64,000 nt of DNA from Streptomyces sp. NBC_01268 (lineage in GTDB: Bacteria; Actinomycetota; Actinomycetes; Streptomycetales; Streptomycetaceae). The position numbers and the translations under genes were made by a program. The stretch spans positions 1,364,001 to 1,428,000 of the forward strand of contig NZ_CP108454.1 of the NCBI RefSeq assembly GCF_036240795.1, in the 5' to 3' direction. Under the pieces are notes generated by a model. The model did no database searches, was not told the DNA's origin, and worked only from the letters and a program-made list of their open reading frames with translations. This document shows positions 54,367 to 62,970 of this stretch, piece by piece; the stretch's first letter is position 1; every line of letters begins with the position of its first letter.

Positions 54367-57300
54367 ACGCGTCCCCTCCGGTTCGGAGCCGGACCGCGGA
54401 GCCGTGCCGGTCCTTGACGACCTCCAGCTGGGCCGGGATGCGGCGGCGCAGGTCGCCGACGTGGCTGACGATGCCGACGCTGCGGTCCCGCTCGCGCAGC
54501 GAGTCCAGGACGTCCAGGACCTCGTCGAGGGTCTGGTCGTCGAGGCTGCCGAAGCCCTCGTCGATGAAGAGGGTGTCGAGCCGGATCCCGCCGGCCTCGT
54601 CGGTCACGACGTCGGCGAGGCCGAGGGCGAGCGCGAGGGAGGCGAAGAAGGTCTCGCCGCCGGAGAGGGTTGCGGTGTCGCGCTCGTTGCCGGTCCAGGC
54701 GTCGACGACGTGCAGGCCGAGGCCGGCGCGCCGGCCGCCGCTGCGGGCGTCGGAGTGGACCAGGGTGTAGCGGCCGGAGGACATGCGCTGGAGCCGGGCG
54801 GTGGCCGCGGCGGCGACCTGTTCGAGGCGGGCGGCGAGCACGTACGACTCCAGGCGCATCTTGCGCTCGTTGTCGGCGGAGGTGCCGGCGGTGAGGGCCG
54901 CGAGCCCGGCCACCCGCTCGTACTCCTCGCGGAGTGGACCGAGGCGGCGGGACTCGGTGTCGGCCTGCCGGGACAGCCGGGACAGTTCGGCACCCCGGTC
55001 GCGTACCGCGGCGAGGGCGGCGGCGGCCTCCCGCAGCGCGCGCTCGGCGACGACGTGGACCGTCCCGGCGGCCCGCGGGTCGGCCGGCGGGAGTCCGGCG
55101 GCGGCCGCGGTGGCGGGCTCGGCGAGCCGGTCGGCGACGGCGGCGGCCTCGGCGTCCCAGGCGTCGACCCGCTGCTGGAGCCCGCGGCGGGCGGTCTCGT
55201 CGAGCAGCGCGGCGGCGGCCTCGGCCGGGGTGTCGAAGCCGTTGCGGAAGGCGGCGTCCGCGAGCCGGGCGTCGGCCTGCTTCAGCGCGCTCGCCGACTG
55301 CTCCGCGGCCCGTACGGTCTCGGTGGCCTCGATCAGCAGGGCGATGCGCCGCTCCAGGACCGTGGCGTACGCCGCGACGCTGCCGGACTCGCCCCTGGTG
55401 CGGTCGAGTTCGACCTCCAGGGCGCTGTGCTGCTGCTCCAGCGCCTCGCGCCGCGAGGTGCGCGCGGCGACCCGGCGCTCGGCCTCGCGCTGGGCGACGC
55501 CCCGCTCCTCGTACTCCCGCTCGGCTCGGGCCAGCGCCTCGCGGGCGGCGTGGGTCTGCGCGGCGAGGGCGTGCGCCTCGGCGTGCTCGCGGGTCAGCTG
55601 CTCGACCTGGTGGGCGAGTTCGGCGACGCTCGGCCCGGCCGCGGGGTCGGCCGAGGGACCGGTGTCCGGACCGGTGTCCGGGGCGAGGGCCTCCCGGGCG
55701 GCCGCCTCCCGGGCCTCGGCGGTGGCGGCGACCGCGGTCTCGGCCGTGGTGCGCGCCTCGTCGGCGCGGGTGTAGGCGGCGTACGCGGCGTCCTCGGCGG
55801 CGCGGTCCACGTGGTCGGCGGTGGTGCGGGCCGGGTCCGGGTGGGCGGCGGAGCCGCAGACCTGGCAGGGGGCGCCGGGTTCGAGGGCGGCGGCCAGCTC
55901 GGCCGCGATGCCGCGCAGACGCCGGGACTTGACGTCCAGCCAGCTCTCGTGGGCCTCGTTGCGCCGCTCGCGGGCGGTGGTGAGCCGGTCGCGGGCGGCG
56001 GCCAGCTCACGGGTCAGGTCGTCGCGGCGGCGGGCCGCGGCGAGCCGGCGGCGGGCGGGGTCGAGGCGGCCCGCGAGGTGCTCGGCCCGGGCCGTGGCGT
56101 CCTGGGCGTCCTCCACGCGCCGCTGGAGCCCGGCGCGGTGCGGCTCCCAGCCGGCCTGCCAGTCGGCGGCGTCCTGGAGGAGCTCCTCGTCGGCGCGTGC
56201 CTCCCGCTCCAGGGTGGCGCGCTCGGCGGCGAGCTCGGCGCTGCGGAGCTCGGCCCGGCGGGCGGACTCCAGGCCGCCGCGCTCCTCGCGCAGACGCCGC
56301 TCCCGGGCGGAGAGCTCTTCGGCACCGGCCTCGGCGAGCTCCGCGGGCAGGCCGGACCGGACGCGGCCGAGGGCGGCGGCCGCCGCGCGGTGCGCCCGCT
56401 CGGCGTCCTCGCGCAGCTCGAGCGCGGGGGCGACCCGGTCGGCCTTGAGGGAACGGTCCAGGGCCTCCTGCCACGCGTCGCGCCGGGGGCGCCGCTCGGC
56501 CAGCTCCTCGCGGCGGCGGACCGCGTCGGCGTGCCGGGTCTGGCGGTCGGCGAGCTCCCGGGCCGCGTCGAGCGCCGCGCGGGCGCCGGCCTCGCGCCGC
56601 TCGGCGGCGTCGAGGCGCAGGGCCGCGATGTCGAGGTGCTCGCGGGCCTCGGTGCGGGCGAGGGCGGCCCGGGTCCTGACGGACTCGGCGAGGCCGGGTT
56701 CGCCGGGGCGTTCCGCGACGGCGGCGCCTCCGTCACCGGCGGCCTGGGCCATCCGGTGGGCGAGCGCCAGCAGCCGCTCGTCGCCCTCGCGCACCTCGTG
56801 CTCGGCGGACCGGCGCAGCTCGGCGAGGCGTTCCTCGACGGCGGCGAAGCGGCGGGTGTCGAAGAGGCGCCCGAGGAGCCGGCCACGGGCCTCGGCGTCG
56901 GAGCGCAGGAAGCGGGCGAAGTCGCCCTGGGGCAGCAGGACGACCTGGCAGAACTGTTCGCGGCTCATGCCGAGGAGCTGGGTGATCTCCTCGCCGATCT
57001 CCTGGTGGGACTTGCTGAGGCCGGCCCACTCGCCGGTCTCGGGGTCGTACTGGCGGAGCCGGCTCTGGGCCCTCTCGGTCGTGAAGCCGCCGCCCCGCAT
57101 CTTGGGGCGCTGCTGGGCGGGCCGGCGGGTGATCTCCAGGCGCCGCTCGCCCACGGTGAGTTCGAGGGTGACCTCGGTGGACAGGCCGAGGGGGGCGTGG
57201 TCGCTGCGGAGGCTCGTGCCGGGGGCCTGGCGGGCGCCGGGGACGGCCCCGTACAGGGCGAAGCACACGGCGTCGAGGACGGAGGTCTTGCCCGCGCCGG

Positions 57301-57409
57301 TGGGGCCGTGGAGGAGGAAGAGCCCGGCCGTCGACAGGGCGTCGAAGTCGATCTCCTGGGTGGTGCCGAAGGGCCCGAACGCGGTGATGGCCAGGCGGTG
57401 CAGTCTCAC
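54356..57409 (-). CDS. sbcC: Exonuclease SbcCD subunit C (SMC-like ATPase)
   Basis: 1,017 residues. N-terminal Walker A GPTGAGKTSVLDAVCFALYG (about 34-53), QGDFARFL Q-loop region, then long Leu/Ala/Arg/Glu-rich coiled coils flanking a zinc hook CQVCGSAAHP (about residue 515), ABC signature LSGGETFFASLALALGLADVV, and Walker B LDTLFIDEGFGSLD near the end. With SbcD it cleaves hairpin DNA ends. The GTG start at 57,407-57,409 overlaps the sbcD stop by 4 bp, so the genes are coupled. Confidence 0.96.
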   Translation of the reverse strand: MRLHRLAITAFGPFGTTQEIDFDALSTAGLFLLHGPTGAGKTSVLDAVCFALYGAVPGARQAPGTSLRSDHAPLGLSTEVTLELTVGERRLEITRRPAQQRPKMRGGGFTTERAQSRLRQYDPETGEWAGLSKSHQEIGEEITQLLGMSREQFCQVVLLPQGDFARFLRSDAEARGRLLGRLFDTRRFAAVEERLAELRRSAEHEVREGDERLLALAHRMAQAAGDGGAAVAERPGEPGLAESVRTRAALARTEAREHLDIAALRLDAAERREAGARAALDAARELADRQTRHADAVRRREELAERRPRRDAWQEALDRSLKADRVAPALELREDAERAHRAAAAALGRVRSGLPAELAEAGAEELSARERRLREERGGLESARRAELRSAELAAERATLEREARADEELLQDAADWQAGWEPHRAGLQRRVEDAQDATARAEHLAGRLDPARRRLAAARRRDDLTRELAAARDRLTTARERRNEAHESWLDVKSRRLRGIAAELAAALEPGAPCQVCGSAAHPDPARTTADHVDRAAEDAAYAAYTRADEARTTAETAVAATAEAREAAAREALAPDTGPDTGPSADPAAGPSVAELAHQVEQLTREHAEAHALAAQTHAAREALARAEREYEERGVAQREAERRVAARTSRREALEQQHSALEVELDRTRGESGSVAAYATVLERRIALLIEATETVRAAEQSASALKQADARLADAAFRNGFDTPAEAAAALLDETARRGLQQRVDAWDAEAAAVADRLAEPATAAAAGLPPADPRAAGTVHVVAERALREAAAALAAVRDRGAELSRLSRQADTESRRLGPLREEYERVAGLAALTAGTSADNERKMRLESYVLAARLEQVAAAATARLQRMSSGRYTLVHSDARSGGRRAGLGLHVVDAWTGNERDTATLSGGETFFASLALALGLADVVTDEAGGIRLDTLFIDEGFGSLDDQTLDEVLDVLDSLRERDRSVGIVSHVGDLRRRIPAQLEVVKDRHGSAVRLRTGGDAFSG

Positions 57410-58578
57410 CGGTCGCTCACCTCGCGCTGGGCCGCGTCCACCCGGACGGCGTCGAAGGCGCCGTACAGGACCGTTCGTTCGGCGCCGTCGGGGCCGGTGC
57501 CGCCGCGTACGTGGGCCACGAAGTCCTCCGCGATCTGCCGGTCGTCGCGGCCCCGGAGCCGCCGGGCGTAGGAGACGACGGGGTCGCCTTCGGTGCGCTC
57601 GGGTTCGAAGACCAGGTGGAGGGTGTGCGGGAAGCGCTCGGCGAGCCGGGCCATGGGCTCGGCGGGGCGCACCGGGTCGGTGAGCGTGGCCTCGACCCAG
57701 GACTCCTCGTGACGGGTGAGGCCGGGGTCGGCGAGCAGGTCGTCGAGCCGGCCCCGGATCCGGGCGAGCGGCCGGGGCACGGGGCAGTCGACGCGCTCGG
57801 CGGTCTCGACGGCGCCGTCGGCTCCGAGGTCGATCAGCCACATGGTCTTGCGGTGGTCGGCCTCGGAGAAGGAGTAGGCGAGCGGCGAGCCGGAGTAGCG
57901 GACCCGGGGGGTGAGGGTCTGGCTGCCGTGGAGGTGTCCGAGGGCCACGTAGTCGACGCCGTCGAAGACTCCGGCGGGGACGGAGTCGACCCCGCCGACG
58001 GTGATGTCGCGCTCGCTGTCGCTGGCCTCCCCGCCCGCGACGAAGGCGTGCGCGAGGACGACCGAGCGGGTGCCTTCGGGGCGGCTCGCGAGGTCGGCGC
58101 GGACCCGGTCCATGGCGGCGGAGAGCACGGCCTCGTGACCGGCCTTCTCGGCGCCGAACTGCTCGCGGACCAGGGCCGGTTCGAGATAGGGAAGTCCGTA
58201 GAGGGCGACGTCGCCGTGGGCGTCGGCGAGGACGACGGGGGTGCCGGCACCGGCCGGGTCGGTGCGCAGGTGGATGCCGGCGCGCTCGATGAGTCCGGCG
58301 CCGACGCCGAGGCGGCGGGCCGAGTCGTGGTTGCCGGAGATCATGACGGTGGGCACCCCGGCGTCGGCGAGCCGGTGCAGCGCGGTGTCGAAGAGCTCCA
58401 CGGCGGTCAGTGGGGGCACGGCCCGGTCGTAGACGTCGCCGGCCACCAGGACGGCGTCCACGGCGCGCTCGCGCACCGTCGCCACCAGGTGGTCGAGGAA
58501 CGCGGCCTGGGCGTCGAGCAGGGCGACCCGGTGGAACGACCGTCCCAGGTGCCAGTCCGACGTGTGCAGAAGCCTCAT
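57406..58578 (-). CDS. sbcD: Exonuclease SbcCD subunit D
   Basis: Mre11-like calcineurin-type nuclease, 390 residues. Metal-binding motifs are HTSDWHLGRSFH, VAGDVYDRAVPP, ISGNHDSARRLG, VLAHAFVAGG and DYVALGHLHGSQTL. A C-terminal capping domain (about 290-390) completes the protein. It makes ATP-dependent double-strand exonuclease and single-strand endonuclease cuts with SbcC. ATG at 58,576-58,578; no gene is coded upstream on this strand for 66 bp except the YigZ end. Confidence 0.96.
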   Translation of the reverse strand: MRLLHTSDWHLGRSFHRVALLDAQAAFLDHLVATVRERAVDAVLVAGDVYDRAVPPLTAVELFDTALHRLADAGVPTVMISGNHDSARRLGVGAGLIERAGIHLRTDPAGAGTPVVLADAHGDVALYGLPYLEPALVREQFGAEKAGHEAVLSAAMDRVRADLASRPEGTRSVVLAHAFVAGGEASDSERDITVGGVDSVPAGVFDGVDYVALGHLHGSQTLTPRVRYSGSPLAYSFSEADHRKTMWLIDLGADGAVETAERVDCPVPRPLARIRGRLDDLLADPGLTRHEESWVEATLTDPVRPAEPMARLAERFPHTLHLVFEPERTEGDPVVSYARRLRGRDDRQIAEDFVAHVRGGTGPDGAERTVLYGAFDAVRVDAAQREVSDR

Positions 58579-58644
58579 GACGCCCGAGCGTATCGGTGGG
58601 GTACGACAGCGGCGGCGCGCTCGTGCGGGGCAGGCGGCCGGGGC

Positions 58645-59271
58645 TCACGCATCGCCGTACGCCTCTCCCCCGAGCTCGAACCCGGCGCTGCCCGCCGTCA
58701 CGTCGGCGAGCCAGGCGGTGAACTGCGTCACGTCCGCGTCGGGCAGTCCGATCTCGATGGTGACCTCGGCCCCGTAGCTCACCTCGCGGACGGACCGCCC
58801 GGTGGCGCGCAGGTCGTTCTGCAGCTTGCCCGCGCGCTGGTGGTCGACGGTGACGGTGGCGAGCCGGTAGCGGTGCCGGGTGACGGTTCCGAGCTCGTCC
58901 AGGGCCTCGCCGACGACTCCTCCGTACGCGCGGATGAGGCCGCCCGCGCCCAGCTTCACGCCCCCGTAGTAGCGGGTGACCACGGCGGCGACGTAGCGCA
59001 TCTCACGGCGCAGCAGCATCTGCAGCATGGGCACGCCCGCGGTGCCGCCGGGTTCGCCGTCGTCGGACGCCTTCTGGACGGAGGCGTCGGCGCCGACGAC
59101 GTACGCGAAGCAGTTGTGGGTGGCGGTGGGGTGCTCGCGGCGGATGCGCGCGACGAACTCCTGCGCCTCTTCCTCGGTGGCGACGGGTGCGAGCGCGCAG
59201 AGGAAGCGCGATCGGTTGATCTCGGACTCGTGGACGCCCTCGCCGGCGAGCGTGCGGTACTGCTCCTGCAT
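58645..59271 (-). CDS. YigZ/IMPACT family protein
   Basis: 208 residues of UPF0029. N-terminal IMPACT domain (EINRSRFLCALAPVATEEEAQEFVARIRREHPTATHNCFAYVVG, then SDDGEPGGTAGVPMLQMLLRREMRYVAAVVTRYYGGVKLGAGGLIRAYGG) and a C-terminal DUF1949-like ferredoxin fold. The bacterial function is unknown, with roles suggested in translation or protein regulation. Length is usual. It lies upstream of sbcD on the same strand, so they may share a transcript. Confidence 0.93.
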   Translation of the reverse strand: MQEQYRTLAGEGVHESEINRSRFLCALAPVATEEEAQEFVARIRREHPTATHNCFAYVVGADASVQKASDDGEPGGTAGVPMLQMLLRREMRYVAAVVTRYYGGVKLGAGGLIRAYGGVVGEALDELGTVTRHRYRLATVTVDHQRAGKLQNDLRATGRSVREVSYGAEVTIEIGLPDADVTQFTAWLADVTAGSAGFELGGEAYGDA

Positions 59272-59369
59272 CCCGCCAGCCTAAGCGCCCGGGCCGGGAA
59301 CACCGTCCCGGCCGTCTCGGTTGCAGCCTCTGGAAGACGCAGCAGACCCGATGCGCCAGGAGGCGGAGC

Positions 59370-59777
59370 ATGTACGGCAGCCCGGAGACCATCCGCAGGA
59401 TCCTCACGGAGAGCGGCGACACCTGGGCCGTCGTCGGTCTGTCCAACAACCGGGAGCGGGCCGCCTACGGGGTGGCCCGGACGCTCCAGCGCTTCGGCAA
59501 GCGGGTCGTGCCGGTCCACCCGAAGGCGGAGACGGTCCACGGGGAGCAGGGGTACGCGTCGCTGGCCGACATCCCGTTCCCGGTGGACGTGGTGGACGTC
59601 TTCGTGAACAGCGAGCTGGCGGGCCCGGTGGCGGACCAGGCGGTCGCGGTCGGCGCCAAGGCGGTGTGGTTCCAGCTCGATGTCGTGGACGTCGAGGCGT
59701 ACACCCGGACCCGGGAGGCGGGTCTGGAGATGGTGATGGACCGCTGCCCGGCGATCGAGATCCCGCGCCTCGGCTGA
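59370..59777 (+). CDS. CoA-binding domain protein
   Basis: 135 residues, a single CoA_binding Rossmann domain (SGDTWAVVGLSNNRERAAYGVARTLQRFGKRVVPVHPKAETVHGEQGYASLADIPFPVDVVDVFVNSELAGPVADQAVAVGAKAVWFQLDVVDVEAYTRTREAGLEMVMDRCPAIEIPRL). The closing CPAIEIPR is typical. No catalytic role known. SD GGAGG 6 nt upstream (GGAGGCGGAGCATG). Confidence 0.93.
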   Translation: MYGSPETIRRILTESGDTWAVVGLSNNRERAAYGVARTLQRFGKRVVPVHPKAETVHGEQGYASLADIPFPVDVVDVFVNSELAGPVADQAVAVGAKAVWFQLDVVDVEAYTRTREAGLEMVMDRCPAIEIPRLG

Positions 59778-59800
59778 CCTCCGGGCCTCGTGCCCCGAGG

Positions 59801-59880
59801 CCTGAGGGACCCGGAGCCCGAGGGACCCGGAGCCTGAGGGACCCGGAGCCTGAGGGACCGGGAGCCTGAGGGCCTCAGGC
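59801..59880. repeat. 16-bp tandem repeat with closing hairpin
   Basis: Four and a half copies of CCTGAGGGACCCGGAG (59,801-59,872) with one or two substitutions, followed by a palindrome GCCTGAG-GGC-CTCAGGC (about 59,864-59,880). It lies between the convergent CoA-binding and YbaK-type genes and may terminate both. Confidence 0.85.
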
Positions 59881-60435
59881 CTCCAGGCCGAGCCCCTCCA
59901 GGACGACCGCGCCGGGCAGCTCCGCGAAGGCCTTGCCCGGAACGAGCAGCTTGCCGCGCCGGCGTCCGCTGCCGACCAGGACCCAGGGGAGGTCCACGAC
60001 GGTGGCGTCGACCAGGACCGGCCAGACGGCGGGCAGGCCGATGGGGGTGATTCCGCCGTACTCCATGCCGGTCTCGCCCGTCGCGGTGTCCATCGGCGCG
60101 AAGCTGGCCTTGCGGGAGCCGAGCTGCCGGCGCACGGCGCCGTTGACGTCGACCCGGGTCGCCGAGCGCACCACGCACGCGGCCAGGGTCGTCGTCTCGC
60201 CCCGCTTGCCGGCGACGATCACGCAGTTGGCGGAGGCGTCGAGGAGCTCCGGCCCGTGGTGCTCGACGAAGACGGCGGTGTCGGCGATGGCCGGGTCGGT
60301 GTCGACGTAGAGGATCTCGTCCGCGGGGACGCTGCCCTGCCAGGCGCGCACGGCGGCGGCGACCGGTGCGGTCAGCCGCTCCAGGCACTCGGGGGCGGGC
60401 CGGGCGTCGTCGAAGTCTCCGATGGGTGCGCGCAT
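59875..60435 (-). CDS. YbaK/EbsC-type aminoacyl-tRNA deacylase-like protein
   Basis: 186 residues in the YbaK/ProRS-INS editing fold. Seen: NCVIVAGKRGETTTLAACVVRSATRVDVNGAVRRQLGSRKASFAPMDTATGETGMEYGGITPIGLPAVWPVLVDATVVDLPWVLVGSGRRRGKLLVPGKAFAELP. The Lys of VAGKRG and the G-rich GGITPIG loop belong to the family. It should hydrolyse mischarged tRNA; the specificity is not readable. The 3' end overlaps the repeat tract. Confidence 0.92.
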   Translation of the reverse strand: MRAPIGDFDDARPAPECLERLTAPVAAAVRAWQGSVPADEILYVDTDPAIADTAVFVEHHGPELLDASANCVIVAGKRGETTTLAACVVRSATRVDVNGAVRRQLGSRKASFAPMDTATGETGMEYGGITPIGLPAVWPVLVDATVVDLPWVLVGSGRRRGKLLVPGKAFAELPGAVVLEGLGLEA

Positions 60436-60496
60436 GGCGGCACGCTAACAACTCCGCGCACCCGGAGGGATGTGCGTCTCAGGGTACGAACGGGGC

Positions 60497-61069
60497 TCAG
60501 CGCACGGGCGGGATGGACACCGCCAGGGTCATCTGGACGGTCCGCTCGCCGTCGTTGCGGTAGGCGTGCGGCACGTTGCCCTCGAAGGCGGCGGAGGTGC
60601 CGGCCGGGAGGGCGTGCTCCTCGCCCTCGACGACGAGGGTGAGCGTCCCCTCCGTGACGTGCAGGAGCTCGGTGGTGCCGTCGGGGTGCGGGTCGGATGC
60701 GGTGCCGTCGCCCGGCATCAGGGTGTAGGACCACAGCTCCAGGGGGCCGCGGGCCTCGGTGCCGACCAGGAGCGTGGTCTGGCTGCCGGTGGAGGTCGAC
60801 CACATGCGGACGGCCTGGCCGGGCGGGACGAGACGGACCTGCGGGCCCTGCTCGTAGTCGAGGAGCGTCGTGATGGAGACGCCGAGGGCGTCGGCCAGCT
60901 TCACGGTGGTGCCGACGCTGGGGTTGGTACGGGCCTGCTCGATCTGGATGATCATGCCCCGGCTGACTCCCGCCCGGGCGGCGAGCGCGTCCAGGGTGAA
61001 GCCGCGCTCATTGCGCCAGCGCTTCAGGTTCCGGGCGAGCGACTGCGTGAGCTGGTCGAGGTCCGACAC
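60497..61069 (-). CDS. XRE family regulator with cupin domain
   Basis: 190 residues. HTH_3 at about 9-64 (LARNLKRWRNERGFTLDALAARAGVSRGMIIQIEQARTNPSVGTTVKLADALGVSITTLLD). A C-terminal cupin (about 100-185: LWSYTLMPGDGTASDPHPDGTTELLHVTEGTLTLVVEGEEHALPAGTSAAFEGNVPHAYRN) probably binds a small ligand. Start GTG at 61,067-61,069, with a TTG start eleven codons earlier possible. Divergent from an EamA exporter, with strong repeats between. Confidence 0.92.
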   Translation of the reverse strand: MSDLDQLTQSLARNLKRWRNERGFTLDALAARAGVSRGMIIQIEQARTNPSVGTTVKLADALGVSITTLLDYEQGPQVRLVPPGQAVRMWSTSTGSQTTLLVGTEARGPLELWSYTLMPGDGTASDPHPDGTTELLHVTEGTLTLVVEGEEHALPAGTSAAFEGNVPHAYRNDGERTVQMTLAVSIPPVR

Positions 61070-61084
61070 ATTCCGTCCAATATT

Positions 61085-61145
61085 TTGAATGACAGAGTTC
61101 AATACACTGCACTACCGTGTGATGCACCCGATTGTTCACTGCACT
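61085..61145. promoter_or_regulatory. Repeats between XRE regulator and EamA transporter
   Basis: CACTGCACT is present twice (61,105-61,113 and 61,137-61,145), starting exactly 32 bp apart, about three helical turns. An inverted repeat TTGAA/TTCAA is at 61,085-61,102. Both lie in the 95-bp divergent region and fit operators for the XRE-cupin regulator. Confidence 0.6.
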
Positions 61146-61164
61146 GTACTGCGAGGAACCCCTC

Positions 61165-62043
61165 ATGACCGCCCTGACGGCCGTCTTCGCCCTGGCCACC
61201 AGCCTGCTCTGGGGGCTCGCCGACTTCGGCGGCGGACTGCTCACCCGGCGCTTTCCCGCCCTGACGGTCGTCGTGGTCTCGCAGAGCCTCGCCGTGCTGG
61301 TCCTCGGCTCCGTCGTCCTCGCCACCGGCGCCTGGCACGAGGCCGGGCCCCTGCTCTGGTACGCGGTCGCGGCCGGCGTGGTCGGCCCCGCGGCCATGCT
61401 CGCCTTCTACAAGGCCCTCGCCCTCGGCCCGATGGGCGTGGTCTCCCCGCTCGGTTCGCTCGGCGTCGTGGTCCCGGTCTCCGTCGGGCTGCTCGTCGGC
61501 GACCGGCCGGGGATCGCGCAGTTCGCCGGGATCGCGGTGGCCGTGCTCGGCGTCGTCCTCGCGGGCGGCCCCGAGCTGCGCGGGGCGCCGGTCCAGCGGC
61601 AGGCGGTGCTGCTGACCCTCGTCGCGGCCTTCGGCTTCGGCGCGGTGATGGCCCTCATCGCCGAGGCGTCCACCACCCTGACCGGCCTCTTCCTCGCCCT
61701 CTTCGTCCAGCGCGTCACCAACGTGGCCGTCGGCGGCGGCGCCCTGTGGCTCTCCGTCCGGCGCGGCGGACGGGCGCTGCCCGAGGGCGGCGGCGGCCTG
61801 CGGGCGGTCTGGGCGGTCCTCCCGGCGCTGGCCTTCGTGGGCCTCGCCGACGTCGCCGCCAACGGCACGTACGCGCTGGCCGCGCAGCGCGGTCCGGTCA
61901 CCGTCGCCGCGGTCCTCGCCAGCCTCTACCCGGTGGTGACGGCGCTCGCGGCCCGCGGGGTGCTCAAGGAGCGCCTGCGGGCGGTGCAGGCGGCGGGCGC
62001 GGGCCTCGCCCTGGTCGGCACGGTGCTGCTCGCGACGGGCTAG
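61165..62043 (+). CDS. EamA/DMT family transporter
   Basis: 292-residue inner-membrane protein with ten hydrophobic segments (two EamA repeats: TAVFALATSLLWGLADFGGGLLTRRF ...; ALIAEASTTLTGLFLALFVQR ... LASLYPVVTALAARGVLKERLRAVQAAGAGLALVG). ATG at 61,165 with SD GAGGAA. Likely exports a metabolite or drug, under control of the divergent XRE-cupin regulator. Unlike the other EamA gene of this window, its length is normal. Confidence 0.92.
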   Translation: MTALTAVFALATSLLWGLADFGGGLLTRRFPALTVVVVSQSLAVLVLGSVVLATGAWHEAGPLLWYAVAAGVVGPAAMLAFYKALALGPMGVVSPLGSLGVVVPVSVGLLVGDRPGIAQFAGIAVAVLGVVLAGGPELRGAPVQRQAVLLTLVAAFGFGAVMALIAEASTTLTGLFLALFVQRVTNVAVGGGALWLSVRRGGRALPEGGGGLRAVWAVLPALAFVGLADVAANGTYALAAQRGPVTVAAVLASLYPVVTALAARGVLKERLRAVQAAGAGLALVGTVLLATG

Positions 62044-62049
62044 GACGGC

Positions 62050-62073
62050 GGCGGGGGAGGACAGGTCCCCGCC
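62050..62073. terminator. Hairpin between convergent EamA and acyltransferase genes
   Basis: GGCGGGG (62,050-62,056) pairs with CCCCGCC (62,067-62,073), 7 bp, 10-nt loop, directly after the EamA stop. Confidence 0.5.
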
Positions 62074-62080
62074 CGGGCCC

Positions 62081-62848
62081 TCAGCTCTCCAGGTCGGCCA
62101 GGTCCTTCAGCTCGTCCGGGTCGAGCGCGGCCAGCGCCGCCAGTTGGTCCGCCGTCATGCCGGCCGGGATCGCGCGGGGGGCGGGCGTGCGCAGGGGCGG
62201 CTGCCAGCCCTTCTCCGGGTCGTAGGAGCGGACGACCTTCGCGGGCGCGCCCGCGACCACCGCGTGGTCGGGCACCTCGCCCCGTACGACCGCGCCGGCG
62301 GCCACCACGACGTTGCGGCCGATGCGGGCGCCGGGCAGGATCACCGCGCCCGTGCCCAGCCAGCAGCCGGGCCCTATGACGACCGGCTCGGAGCGGGGCC
62401 ACTGGCGTCCGACGGGCACGTCCGGGTCGTCGTAACTGTGGTTGGTCGAGGTGATGTAGACGTACGGGCCGCAGTAGGTGTCGGAGCCGATGGTGATCGG
62501 CGCGTCGGCGATCACATGGCTGCCGCGGCCGAGGACGACGCCGTCGCCGAGCGTCAGCACGGTGTCCTCGCCGAGGTCCAGGTCCGGCAGCATGCCGGCG
62601 GTCAGCGTGACCTGCTCGGCGATGATGCAGCAGGCCCCGATCTCGATCCAGCGCTCGCCGAAGACCGTGCCCTGGGGGAACGCGAGCCGGGTGCCCTCGC
62701 CGATGCGGCGGAACCGCAGCCGTCCGGGGTGCTCGGCGGTGACGGCGCCCGCCTGCTGGATCCGCCGCCAACCGCCCTGCAGGGCGCGGGCGACGACCCG
62801 GCGCCGCCAGGCGCTGAGCGAGGAGAACGTGTTTCTGTTCCGGGGCAC
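62081..62848 (-). CDS. Hexapeptide-repeat acyltransferase (left-handed beta helix)
   Basis: 255 residues. N-terminal basic helices, then hexapeptide repeats (IGEGTRLAFPQGTVFGERWIEIGACCIIAEQVTLTAG; LGEDTVLTLGDGVVLGRGSHVIADAPITIGSDTYCGPYVYI), a STNHSYDDPDVPVG loop with the catalytic-type His, and VIGPGCWLGTGAVILPGARIGRNVVVAAGAVVRGEVPDHAVVAGAPAKVVRSYDP. An O- or N-acyltransferase of the maltose/xenobiotic acetyltransferase type. Acceptor unknown. The last 55 residues are hydrophilic. Confidence 0.92.
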   Translation of the reverse strand: MPRNRNTFSSLSAWRRRVVARALQGGWRRIQQAGAVTAEHPGRLRFRRIGEGTRLAFPQGTVFGERWIEIGACCIIAEQVTLTAGMLPDLDLGEDTVLTLGDGVVLGRGSHVIADAPITIGSDTYCGPYVYITSTNHSYDDPDVPVGRQWPRSEPVVIGPGCWLGTGAVILPGARIGRNVVVAAGAVVRGEVPDHAVVAGAPAKVVRSYDPEKGWQPPLRTPAPRAIPAGMTADQLAALAALDPDELKDLADLES

Positions 62849-62970
62849 CCGGACACCGTAGTCGGCGGCGTCGTGGCTGATCAGTGCGGTGCGCTGTGAT
62901 GTCCGTCATGGGCCGCGGCTACGCTTCGCCGCAAGGCGCGACCGACGGAGCGAACGAGCAGGAGCGAGTC

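Noticed and set aside
54404..57571. Long plus-strand open frame opposite sbcC
   Set aside because: Gly/Val/Ala-rich antisense shadow; sbcC has all Walker and zinc-hook motifs.
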